A stretch of DNA of 64,000 nt from the NCBI RefSeq assembly GCF_044142105.1, contig NZ_JBGTYM010000002.1, positions 558,001 to 622,000 on the forward strand, written 5' to 3'. Shown in pieces: positions 52,224-60,415 of the stretch. The stretch's first letter is position 1. Every line of letters begins with the position of its first letter. The stretch is from Pseudogemmobacter sp044142105 (GTDB lineage: Bacteria > Pseudomonadota > Alphaproteobacteria > Rhodobacterales > Rhodobacteraceae). The notes below the pieces were generated by a model, which saw only the letters and a list, made by a program, of their open reading frames with translations, was not told the origin of the DNA and did no database searches. The position numbers were made by a program, and so were the translations under genes.

Positions 52224-53240
52224 TCACGTCGACCTTGCTGGATCGGGCCCCATGACACGGGTGGGCAAGTTGACCCTAGGTTCGCGCCCCCGGGGGTGGC
52301 TCTTGACGAGAACGACCTTCCCGCTCCGATAATGTCGCTCGTGCTCGCTTACCCAATGACGAGCGGGCCCGTTCCTGGTCGACTGGCCGCTACGCTCGAA
52401 CTCGATGCGAGCCCGTCTTTCTTGCATATGCGCAACGGCCTGCGGACCGATACGTATCGTAAGGTGCGATTTCTGGGCGGCAAGAATCCATGATTTACCG
52501 AACTTCCGGGCGGTCTTAGCGTCCTTCGCGCTGAAGGTTTCGATCTCTGAAGGAATGATGCCGCCGAGGTCCGGTGAAACCAGCATCGCGAAGAGTGCGA
52601 AGGGGATGAAGAGGTCGTAACCGGTATCGATGCGGTACAGCGTCCGTAGAGCTTGGATCTTTTCCGTCGAGTCGCCAAGGCGCACACGGAAGTCCACCAT
52701 TGATCTGCTAAGCTCTTCCTTCACATCATCGTAGTCCAGCTTGCCTTGACCGTTGCGATTGACGCGCAGGGCACAGAGCGGATCCATGATCTTGCTGCCC
52801 GATTCCCGGCTGAACATCGTGATCATCAGATGGTCATCCTGTCGGCCATCAATCAGGAAGCCCCGATGACCCGATCCGATGGGCCGATCGTCATGCGCGG
52901 TCGCAGGTGACCCCCTCTCGAAACGGGCAACCACCAGCTCGCGATAGTCGAACTCCACCCATGTCACCGGGGCAGGAAATTGTATCTCACCTAGGATCGT
53001 CATCGCAGCGACACCAGCCTCAACAGCCTTCTCGTTCACGCTATTGCGCAGTGTATCCGCATAGGCCGCAGCGTGATGGTCGAGCAGATACACCTTGGCC
53101 TGCTGGAGCGCGGCTAATGTGCCTTCCCGACTGCACTGCAGCTCCTCAGACCAGGCAAAATGCCAGACAGGGTCATCGCCTGGTGCGGACCTGCCCGCCA
53201 ACGACGCGCCGAAGGTCGACATGACATCCTTGTAGAGCAT
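52224..53240 (-). CDS. Uncharacterised phage- or plasmid-type protein
   Basis: A 338-residue protein of unknown function (MLYKDVMSTFGASLAGRSAP at the start; ATG at 53222 is a second option). It lacks signal or membrane segments. The C-terminal part, HWVSEHERHYRSGKVVLVKS followed by HPRGREPRVN, is a motif that I have seen in uncharacterised phage and plasmid proteins. The middle contains TGYDLFIPFALFAMLVSPDL. It is convergent with the Argonaute operon and divergent from the next gene. It may be a later insertion in the defence part. Confidence 0.7.
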   Translation of the reverse strand: MLYKDVMSTFGASLAGRSAPGDDPVWHFAWSEELQCSREGTLAALQQAKVYLLDHHAAAYADTLRNSVNEKAVEAGVAAMTILGEIQFPAPVTWVEFDYRELVVARFERGSPATAHDDRPIGSGHRGFLIDGRQDDHLMITMFSRESGSKIMDPLCALRVNRNGQGKLDYDDVKEELSRSMVDFRVRLGDSTEKIQALRTLYRIDTGYDLFIPFALFAMLVSPDLGGIIPSEIETFSAKDAKTARKFGKSWILAAQKSHLTIRIGPQAVAHMQERRARIEFERSGQSTRNGPARHWVSEHERHYRSGKVVLVKSHPRGREPRVNLPTRVMGPDPARST

Positions 53241-53354
53241 TCGTAAACTTCCAAAAGAACCTGAAACTGAGGGTGACGAAGCTCTCTCAGCGTTTCATCT
53301 CGTCATAAGATCATCGATGTGCCGCGCCGCTGCAATCGCGAGCTGGAGAACGAC

Positions 53355-54068
53355 ATGCTCAATCTAACCGATTCAGAAAAGGTTGGCCTTGCGTCCATAG
53401 ATCTGTGTGAACTTCACGCCCAGATAGATAGGGCCATCCGGTGCGAGCGGGTGGGCACCTGGGATAAGATCGATTTCCATGCATGCGGTCCCTACGTCAT
53501 GCAGCATCTCAGAACATTCGAATCCAGGATGACGGACTACCGAAATTCGAAGTCTGTCGAAAAACGCAAGCGAACGCTGTATGCAGTTGAAAAGGCTGGT
53601 CGCGACCTGTCCTTTGCGGTCTCGCAGATGAAGGACAGGATGGAGCGCGAAACCAAGGAAGGAGAGCACTTCTACGTCGATGATATCCACTTCCCGCCAG
53701 GAACGCTTACAGAGAATCTGATGGTTCGGGTTGCTTTCAAGTGGAGACGTTCCATCGACGAGGATTGGTCCTACGGCGGGATAACGGTTCGACATCGATA
53801 CACCAAGCTGCGCGTCTACGACGGGATCCCGCGGCCGCAGAGAAAACCAAGTGCTTGGAAGATCGATGAGGATCGGCAGAGTGATCTTTTCGCCGTTTGG
53901 CAACATTTGTATCATTTGACGCAGTTCGCCCTACAAGAATTTTTCCGCAATGGCGGCGATGGCGCAAGCATTCCCAACGAGTTCCAAGCCATCTCGGGCT
54001 ACGACGGCCAGTTGAACAATCATAGCGCGGACTTTTGGCGAATGGCCCAAGGCAATGGAGCAATTTGA
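53355..54068 (+). CDS. Uncharacterised protein between defence loci
   Basis: A 237-residue protein (ATG 53355 with GGAG 6 bases before; a GTG at 53319 would add 12 residues). Helical and basic: YAVEKAGRDLSFAVSQMKDR, then ENLMVRVAFKWRRSIDEDWS and QHLYHLTQFALQEFFRNGGD. No family recognised. It stands alone between the phage-type gene (divergent) and the SIR2/ATPase operon (convergent). Confidence 0.68.
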   Translation: MLNLTDSEKVGLASIDLCELHAQIDRAIRCERVGTWDKIDFHACGPYVMQHLRTFESRMTDYRNSKSVEKRKRTLYAVEKAGRDLSFAVSQMKDRMERETKEGEHFYVDDIHFPPGTLTENLMVRVAFKWRRSIDEDWSYGGITVRHRYTKLRVYDGIPRPQRKPSAWKIDEDRQSDLFAVWQHLYHLTQFALQEFFRNGGDGASIPNEFQAISGYDGQLNNHSADFWRMAQGNGAI

Positions 54069-54206
54069 GGGTGGCATAAACCGGCATGACTTAGGTGTCC
54101 GATTTGACTTGCACTCCGGCCTCAGCACCTCCTCTGTACCTGATGCGGCGTTAACTTGGGAGCGGAGCCAATTGGCGCGCGCTTGCCATTTGTGCGGCTT
54201 TCGAAC

Positions 54207-56645
54207 TCAGGCAGCTACAGCCTTATCGTCCTCAAAGACATAGAAGTGCGGATCCGCCACGGCATCGCCGACGAAGTTCCGGCTAATTTCGACAGCTATC
54301 AAGGTATCGCCAGCGAACGCCGGGCTTAGTTCGAGCGTGAGGTACTCGAACAAGGCACGCTCGTGCACTGCAATCACCACCTGTTTTCCAAGTCCCTTGG
54401 AGAAGGTCCGTAACAATGCCGCGAATTGCGTGATGTGAACGTCATCCATCGACTGCACGGGATCGTCGAGCACCAACCATGGCAACTGCGAAGGCACCGA
54501 CAAATTCAACGCGAGGAACAGTGTCAGGGCCGCGGTGTTCAGGTTGCCTTGGCTGAGCATGGCTCCCGGAGGACCGGAGGCTTGACCCGACCGATGAAAG
54601 GTCTCGAGTACCGCCTCCACCTTGCCATCCCCCCGATCGGGAAGGCGGAACTGTGGAACAAACTGCTCGTTCGGAGCAAGCCGCACGAACAGGTCGCGCC
54701 AAACCGTGTTGAGCGACCCGCTGAAGACGTCACGGACGATCCCGGAACGGACCTGGATTGCTGCGGTCGCGATGGTCTTCGCCCGCTCCCGGACCTGGCC
54801 AATCGACGAAAAGGCCCCCTTCATCGTCGCAAGGCGCTCTTCGAGTTCGGTAGTTCGAGCCACGCGGTCCGAGAGCAACTGGGCCTCGCGGGCATATTGC
54901 TCGAGTTCGGTCTCGACAGCGACGCGCGACGAAAGAGCCGCTTGGACGGCTCTGAGACGGCCCGAAAGCGCTCCAGTAGCCGCCTCGAGAGCCTCGCGTA
55001 GGCCCGAAAAGCTCGTCGTCGGCTGGCCCGTCGCCCGTTCCACGGCGGCATTGATCTCTGGAAGCAAGGACGCCGACTGCAGCCTTGCCCGTCTCGTGGC
55101 CGCAAGGCTCCGGCGAGCACTGTCGAGGCGGACAAAGAGGCTCTGCCCGTGAGCGGCGTCCCCCTGTAGCGGTTCAAGCCTTGACCTGATCGACGCAATC
55201 ATGGACTGGCGTTGACGGAGATCGACGAGCGCGTCGGGCTGCAGCACCAGCCGCTCGGCAGTCGCCTCGTCCCGCCGGGCCGTCGTCAATCGCTCGCTCT
55301 CCGACGCACGCTCTGTCGAGAACGCCTGCAGCCGCCCTGCCTCCGACGTGAGGTTCGCTATCGTGGCCGCAATGTGCGCGGTCAGGGAGCCACTGTCGAT
55401 CTCCGCGTATTCGCGGTTGCAGACCGGGCACAAATCCCCTTCGACATGCGGCGCTATACCTGCAAGGGCAGCGGCCAAGGTTCGCGCATCCTTGGCACCC
55501 GTTTCGAGCGCCTGGTTGATCTCACTAATGCGGGTCGTCGTCCTCTGGATTGTCGTTCTAGCCGCCGTCAGCTGCTGGTTCGCGGTGCCGTGCTGGTCCA
55601 GCAATCGCTGGCAGCGATCAACCTCGTCGATGCACCAGTTCAGTGCATCCCGGACCTGATCCGCGACGCGGGCGCCATCGAGTGGCGACAGCTCCGAATG
55701 GAACTCTCTGAGGGCGTCCAGCCCCTGAGTGATCTGCGCTCCCTGACCGTTCAGCCACGTCTCGTACCGCGATCCAATTGCGGCAGCATCGCGCTCCAGC
55801 GCCGCGATCTCGGCGTCGGGACTTTCTGCCGAGGTCTGTTCCAGACGGCTCAGCAACGAGCTCACCTCCGAGCTCTGCTGGGTGACACTGGCGAGTTCTG
55901 CTTGGTCCCTGTCCCGGTATTCGGCCCGGGCACGCAGCGCGGCTACATCGAAACCAGCACCGACCGGCACTGCGGTAGGGTCCAACACGGCTAGCAAGTC
56001 GTTGAGACGGGAGATGCGCTGAGTCGTCGCCTGCCGAGCGGACTCGACGCTCGACCGTTCGCGCTCGAGTTGCTTGTCGAGTAGATCGCGAGCCTCTTCG
56101 AGCTGCTTGTAGACCGGGGCAAGCTTGCGGATCCGGGTAACGTTGAACGCATGGTCGAGGCCGTCTACCAAGGCGTCGAGCGCGTCGAGCCGCAGCAATT
56201 CCTTCACGAACTCCGTCAGCCGCGAGTTCGTGGTCTTCTTTTGATCGTAGATGTCCAGCAGGCGACCCAGTACGGCCTGTGGCAAGTAGCAGCGCTCTGA
56301 AAAGAAGCTGGCATCGCTGGCATTGAGCGCCGGTGCCGCGTCGAATGAACCCGGACCGAACGAGACCTTGCCCGCCCCGGTCGAGCGACCATCCATCCCT
56401 TCGACGGCAAGCTGGATCGAACCACCCGCCGTATTGATATGGGTGAGAAATTCGTGGTACTTCGACTGGTCTTCGAGGTGAGCGATGGAGCCGGTAAGGC
56501 CAAGCTCGATGGCCGACATCAAGCTGGTCTTGCCCATGCCGTTGGTGCCGTGAACCAGCACCACTTGCGCATCGAGCGGAATGACCACCGATCCGTGTAT
56601 GGAACGAAAATTGTGGATCGAGAGCGACTTTAGGCGCGGGTTCAT
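54207..56645 (-). CDS. Rad50/SMC-like ATPase (LmuB-like)
   Basis: An 812-residue ABC-type ATPase. The N-terminus has LSIHNFRSIHGSVVIPLDAQ, then Walker A VHGTNGMGKTSLMSA. Two long coiled coils flank a CxxC hook LCPVCNREYAE (about 400-410), as in Rad50. The C-terminal half has the signature LSQGNLNTAALTLFLALN and Walker B LPWLVLDDPVQSMDD. Rad50-like sensors of this kind are the core of Lamassu (LmuB), where they sense DNA ends or replication intermediates. It is the last gene of a SIR2 / small / SMC operon and overlaps the middle gene by 4 bases. Confidence 0.85.
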   Translation of the reverse strand: MNPRLKSLSIHNFRSIHGSVVIPLDAQVVLVHGTNGMGKTSLMSAIELGLTGSIAHLEDQSKYHEFLTHINTAGGSIQLAVEGMDGRSTGAGKVSFGPGSFDAAPALNASDASFFSERCYLPQAVLGRLLDIYDQKKTTNSRLTEFVKELLRLDALDALVDGLDHAFNVTRIRKLAPVYKQLEEARDLLDKQLERERSSVESARQATTQRISRLNDLLAVLDPTAVPVGAGFDVAALRARAEYRDRDQAELASVTQQSSEVSSLLSRLEQTSAESPDAEIAALERDAAAIGSRYETWLNGQGAQITQGLDALREFHSELSPLDGARVADQVRDALNWCIDEVDRCQRLLDQHGTANQQLTAARTTIQRTTTRISEINQALETGAKDARTLAAALAGIAPHVEGDLCPVCNREYAEIDSGSLTAHIAATIANLTSEAGRLQAFSTERASESERLTTARRDEATAERLVLQPDALVDLRQRQSMIASIRSRLEPLQGDAAHGQSLFVRLDSARRSLAATRRARLQSASLLPEINAAVERATGQPTTSFSGLREALEAATGALSGRLRAVQAALSSRVAVETELEQYAREAQLLSDRVARTTELEERLATMKGAFSSIGQVRERAKTIATAAIQVRSGIVRDVFSGSLNTVWRDLFVRLAPNEQFVPQFRLPDRGDGKVEAVLETFHRSGQASGPPGAMLSQGNLNTAALTLFLALNLSVPSQLPWLVLDDPVQSMDDVHITQFAALLRTFSKGLGKQVVIAVHERALFEYLTLELSPAFAGDTLIAVEISRNFVGDAVADPHFYVFEDDKAVAA

Positions 56646-57229
56646 GACTGCTCCGCTCCGTCCTCGAGCACCTTGTCGGCAAGCGTCGAAATCTCTAGGG
56701 CAAGCGCCGCCTCCACGGCCTCCTTGCCCCTTTCGGCCAGCTGCACGAACCAGCCGACAACCGGTTCGTCATCGGTGCCTTCCAGCTGCTTTTCTAGGCT
56801 GGCCTTCCAGTCGGCCAAGTGCTCGACCGGCGGCGGGCCCTTCAGCGGCAGAAGCACCGCCAGCCAATCCCGTACCATTTTTTCCGCCATCGGCCCGGTC
56901 GGGGCGCCGACCGGCAGTACTCGGCAGACGCGATTGATCGAGTTCACCAGATCATTATCCGCCTGACCCGAAGTCAGAACGGCGGTTACCGATCGCTTCG
57001 AGCCCAGCACATCGAGTGCACGGGTAAAGGCGAGGACCGACCGCGTGACCTGTGCGTCTTCAGACGCGCCGGTGAGCTCGATCACGATGACAAGGTCGTT
57101 GGCCCGTTCGCCGGCTACCAGCACATGGGGGAAACTGAAAGTCTGCGAACCGATCCTAATCGGCTTGCCGAGCGGCCGATAGCCACCCTCCTTGGTCAGG
57201 ATTTCAAAGACTGTTTCCGCTGTCGTCAT
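56642..57229 (-). CDS. Middle protein of SIR2/SMC operon (LmuC-like)
   Basis: A 195-residue protein with no motif I can name. It has FSFPHVLVAGERANDLVIVI and a strand-rich first half, then a helical C-terminal half (WFVQLAERGKEAVEAALALE). Its size and its place between effector and ATPase genes match LmuC of Lamassu systems, which has no known catalytic role. It overlaps both neighbours by 4 bases, so the three proteins are co-translated. Confidence 0.7.
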   Translation of the reverse strand: MTTAETVFEILTKEGGYRPLGKPIRIGSQTFSFPHVLVAGERANDLVIVIELTGASEDAQVTRSVLAFTRALDVLGSKRSVTAVLTSGQADNDLVNSINRVCRVLPVGAPTGPMAEKMVRDWLAVLLPLKGPPPVEHLADWKASLEKQLEGTDDEPVVGWFVQLAERGKEAVEAALALEISTLADKVLEDGAEQS

Positions 57230-58911
57230 AGACCGACCTCAAAGTTGAACCTGCTCTGGATCTCATCAAACGATGCAGGGCCCTCGAGCAGGTCGCTGAC
57301 GCTAACATAGCGCGGCAGTGCCTTGCCTGTCCGCCAGGACTTGGATGGGCTTCGCTGCTGCCGGGGCGTGACCTTGCGCGAACAGATGACTACCACGTCG
57401 CCGTCTGCCTCGTCGAAAGCCCCAGACGCGACGAGCTGGTTAATGTTGTCGTCATTGGCGGCGAGAAACACGCGGGCCGCGGCCGCCGGAGCGATCAGCC
57501 GTAGCGCCCCACTCGTCGGCTGCTCCGGGTCGTCGACCGCAATCGACCAACGGTTGGCGACAAGCCCTTGGCCGATTAGCCCCAGTGCGGCAGCGGCTTC
57601 CGGCTTGCCAGAGAACCCTACCCCCGGGTCTTGCTGCATCAGATGCGCCGGCTGCGCACTCAGCGGCATGTAGGGGCGGCGGCCGGGGCCACCCGGCCCC
57701 CCAAGAAACTGCTCGGAGACCCTGCCCATCAACGCAGCGATGGCTCGGACGTAATCATACCGGTTAGCGCTCCCGGCGTTCGCCGCGACACGCTCGAGTG
57801 CTCTCAGCCCCTCGATGAGGCTCTGCTTGCCCGCAACACCTAAGACTGGCGACGTCACCAGGCAAACGAGGGCGGCAAGCTTGCCAAACACTGTGCTTAA
57901 TAGGAGCGCCAGTAGCAGTGATTTTCCAAAAGCGGGCAAGGTAGCACCCGCCTGGATCGTGTCGCGATTGGCCTCATAGTCGCCTTGGTATGCACCCTCA
58001 AGGATAGATTTTTGTCCGTCCGACAGCTCCTGAGCCGAGAAAATGATCGGAGCGGGATCGGAACTCCAAGGCAATTTGTTTGCGCTGAATAGCTGTTGGA
58101 TGTTTGTATCCTGTCCGGACAGGCCAATCATCAGGGTTCTTGAACGAGCAATGAGTGCCCTGAGCTGTTCCCGCATCTGCGTGAAGCGTGGGTTCTGCCC
58201 CCAATGCGTGATAGCCGCTTCCCTAGCTACGAGCAGTGGTCGGTACTCGTTTTCATTCACAATCGCCCGGTTCGCGCATCCGTGAAATTTATACAGTGTC
58301 CCGATGCCTGGCGGTCCCTGGAGGTCGCCCCCGGTAACTGCAACACGAAATGTTTCGTTTTGTCGACCGAGATCCTGCATAGCCGCTTCCAGAAGGCCAT
58401 CCCAATTGGCTGTTGCGAGGTCCGACACCACACCCTCGAGAACCAGCATCGCGATTGCTAGGTGCTCGGCATCAGCTTTCTGCGCAGCGAAAGTGGTTGG
58501 AAAGTCAAGGACGTCCCAGAGAAGGTAATCGAGGCGCTGGCCATTGACCTCGATGCCCAACACTTTTGAGTACTTATTCCAGAGCCGGTTAATGAGTTCG
58601 TTATGGACCGGCCAGGAAGCAACAGGCTGACCGAGGTCGATCTGCGCCTTTTGAACGGCAGACAGGTCGGCAAGATCAAGGATCTTTTCAAGGGCGCGAT
58701 GGTGATCGCAATCGACTCCGGTGATGCGCAGCCGCAGGTTCTCGAGCAGCTTGGCAAGCACTCCGTCAAGGCCCACCACGCGCTCACGCGAGATGCCCGA
58801 TCCCAACCAGAGGGCGTAAAGACCGGTCTGGAAGCCTTTGGAAAAGCCGCTCAGCGGACCGTCGAGCAGGTCGAGCGTCTCCGCGATGGTGATTGTTGTC
58901 GCTGTCGGCAA
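57226..58911 (-). CDS. SIR2-domain effector (LmuA-like)
   Basis: A 561-residue protein, first gene of the operon. It has a SIR2-like NAD+-binding domain: TGLYALWLGSGISRERVVGL (about 28-47), then TANWDGLLEAAMQ, GTLYKFHGCANRA (the catalytic histidine region) and RTLMIGLSGQDTNI. This fold in defence proteins degrades NAD+ and stops growth of infected cells. A C-terminal part (about 330-561) is not assigned; it includes MGRVSEQFLGGPGGPGRRPY. The effector-small-SMC order agrees with Lamassu-Sir2. A stand-alone SIR2/ATPase system is the alternative. Confidence 0.82.
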   Translation of the reverse strand: MPTATTITIAETLDLLDGPLSGFSKGFQTGLYALWLGSGISRERVVGLDGVLAKLLENLRLRITGVDCDHHRALEKILDLADLSAVQKAQIDLGQPVASWPVHNELINRLWNKYSKVLGIEVNGQRLDYLLWDVLDFPTTFAAQKADAEHLAIAMLVLEGVVSDLATANWDGLLEAAMQDLGRQNETFRVAVTGGDLQGPPGIGTLYKFHGCANRAIVNENEYRPLLVAREAAITHWGQNPRFTQMREQLRALIARSRTLMIGLSGQDTNIQQLFSANKLPWSSDPAPIIFSAQELSDGQKSILEGAYQGDYEANRDTIQAGATLPAFGKSLLLALLLSTVFGKLAALVCLVTSPVLGVAGKQSLIEGLRALERVAANAGSANRYDYVRAIAALMGRVSEQFLGGPGGPGRRPYMPLSAQPAHLMQQDPGVGFSGKPEAAAALGLIGQGLVANRWSIAVDDPEQPTSGALRLIAPAAAARVFLAANDDNINQLVASGAFDEADGDVVVICSRKVTPRQQRSPSKSWRTGKALPRYVSVSDLLEGPASFDEIQSRFNFEVGL

Positions 58912-59130
58912 ACTGCACCCCCTAAAAATGCGTTAGCGTTATGGAGTTGCAATTTCTACAAGTATCTTTTCGATGATCAGAAATCGCCGAATTCAATCGA
59001 TACTTTGCCGCGAACCAACGATCTGCTGCCTCAGGGAGCAGGGCGGAAGATTCGCTGCAACACACATGAACGACCGCTCAGCTGGCTTTCCGCGATGACT
59101 ATGCTGCACCGCCGTCCGTCGGCTTTCCGC

Positions 59131-59297
59131 CCCATTGCGTCCGTTAGAGATGTGCGCCAAACGACAGCAATACATCGTTCGGAGCCGCTAGCCCCGACTC
59201 CATTCCAACAGGCATCTTGACGCCGGTCGGTTGTCAGCTTAGCTACGCGGAACCTACGCGGGCGTTGTGTAATGGTAAGACCCCTGCCTTCCAAGCA
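59131..59297. repeat. Direct repeat copy 2 (with complete tRNA-Gly)
   Basis: Identical by eye to 22743-22909; here it runs on into the complete tRNA-Gly. The last 12 bases, GCCTTCCAAGCA (59286-59297), are shared by all three copies and are the likely recombination core in the anticodon arm. Confidence 0.9.
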
Positions 59298-59331
59298 GGA
59301 GACGCGGGTTCGATTCCCGCCGCCCGCTCCA
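59258..59331 (+). tRNA. tRNA-Gly (TCC)
   Basis: The acceptor stem pairs GCGGGCG with CGCCCGC, the D loop includes TGTAATGGTAAGA, the anticodon loop is CTTCCAA with the stem CCTGC/GCAGG, and the T arm has GGGTTCGATTCCC. CCA is encoded (59329-59331). This is the only complete copy among three repeats in the window. Confidence 0.97.
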
Positions 59332-59422
59332 AGAATCGTCTCCCGACAAATCGCCGACAAAAAATCGAACGCGTTGTGTACAAGTATTTGTTGTTAAACG
59401 ATAATATGGCGATATAGCGCAA

Positions 59423-59468
59423 GCCTTCCAAGCAGGAGACGCGGGTTCGATTCCCGCCGCCCGCTCCA
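59423..59468. repeat. Direct repeat copy 3: tRNA-Gly 3' half (attR side)
   Basis: 46 bases that equal 59286-59331, from the anticodon arm to CCA. It lies directly before core sequence leading to fabI. The 91-base stretch before it (59332-59422) is AT-rich and contains two CGACAAA motifs; it looks like an integrase arm region. Confidence 0.9.
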
Positions 59469-59601
59469 GTTTCCCATGCCTGCCTTCCCAGCCCCACCGC
59501 GCAGCATCAGACCCGCGGCGCAGAGCGTGGTACATCGCTGCGAGAAACGGATCCGGTCTGTTCTGAGGGGCGCGGGGCGGGCGGCGCTGCCGCTCGCGGC
59601 G

Positions 59602-60390
59602 TCACAGGTTGTCAGGCTGCGGAAAGCCCAGGACGTGATAGCCGCCATCGACATGGACGATCTCGCCCGTCGTCGCGGCGCCATAATCCGAACAGAGCCA
59701 GACCGCCGTGCCGCCGATCGCCTCGAGCGTCGCATTGGCGCGCAGGGGGGTGTTTTCTTCGGTATGGCGGAAGGTCGCCCGCGCGCCGCCGATGGCCGAA
59801 CCGGCCAAGGTTTTCATCGGGCCGGGCGAGATCGCATTGACGCGGATCTTCTGCGGGCCAAGGTCATTGGCCAGATAGCGCGTCGCCGATTCCAGCGCCG
59901 CCTTGGCCACGCCCATCACATTGTAATTCGGCGCAACCTTGTTCGAGCCCTGGAAGGTCAGGGTGACCAGGCTGCCGCCATTCGGCATCAGCGCCTCGGC
60001 GCGCCGCGCCACATCGATGAAGGAAAAGCACGAGATGTTCAGAGAATTGAGAAAATTGCCGCGCGTCGTGTTGACGAAGCGGCCGGTCAATTCGGTCTTG
60101 TCGGAATAGGCGATGGCATGGACCAGGAAGTCCAGGCTGCCCCAGGTTTCCGCCAATTGGGCGAAACAGGCATCCAGCGAGGCCTCGTTCGTCACATCGA
60201 CATCAACCATCACCTCCGACCCGACCGACGCGGCCAGCGGCGCCAGCCGCTTGCCGAAGGCCTCGCCCTGATAGGAGAAGGCCAGTTCGGCCCCTTCGGC
60301 GGCCAAGGCGCTGGCGATGCCCCAGGCAATCGAACGGTCATTCGCGACGCCCATGACGAGCCCGCGCTTCCCCTTCATCAAATCGGCCAT
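59602..60390 (-). CDS. fabI: Enoyl-[acyl-carrier-protein] reductase (NADH)
   Basis: The last reductive step of fatty acid elongation, in the cytoplasm. A 262-residue SDR of the FabI group: KRGLVMGVANDRSIAWGIAS (nucleotide-binding region), VHAIAYSDKTELTG, and the catalytic pair in YNVMGVAKAALE (tyrosine x6 lysine), as expected for FabI. DVDVTNEASLDAC is the cofactor-binding loop. The family's triclosan-binding region is conserved (AFSYQGEAFGKRL). It follows fabB by 25 bases on the same strand, so both are co-transcribed. Confidence 0.96.
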   Translation of the reverse strand: MADLMKGKRGLVMGVANDRSIAWGIASALAAEGAELAFSYQGEAFGKRLAPLAASVGSEVMVDVDVTNEASLDACFAQLAETWGSLDFLVHAIAYSDKTELTGRFVNTTRGNFLNSLNISCFSFIDVARRAEALMPNGGSLVTLTFQGSNKVAPNYNVMGVAKAALESATRYLANDLGPQKIRVNAISPGPMKTLAGSAIGGARATFRHTEENTPLRANATLEAIGGTAVWLCSDYGAATTGEIVHVDGGYHVLGFPQPDNL

Positions 60391-60415
60391 TCTGGCATCC
60401 TATGCTTTGTTCGGA

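Larger units (their letters stand above)
22910..59422. mobile_element. Integrative island (about 36.5 kb) in a tRNA-Gly locus
   Basis: A tyrosine integrase gene starts 125 bases inside the left repeat. The left end carries the tRNA-Gly 5' half and the right end the 3' half (59423-59468). A complete tRNA-Gly copy with its 127-base upstream region sits 92 bases before the right end. The cargo is a toxin-secretion unit (26575-48405), a SMEK-APAZ/Argonaute operon, two orphan genes and a SIR2/Lamassu-like operon. No conjugation genes are seen, so it would be mobilised by others, or is a phage-satellite-like or degraded genomic island. Alternative right boundary: the complete tRNA copy at 59286. 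Confidence 0.8.

Noticed and set aside
59243..59535. Small leftward frames with text like RRESNPRLLLGR and AGIEPASPAWKAG near tRNA-Gly
   Set aside because: This is the well-known spurious translation of the antisense strand of a tRNA-Gly gene.
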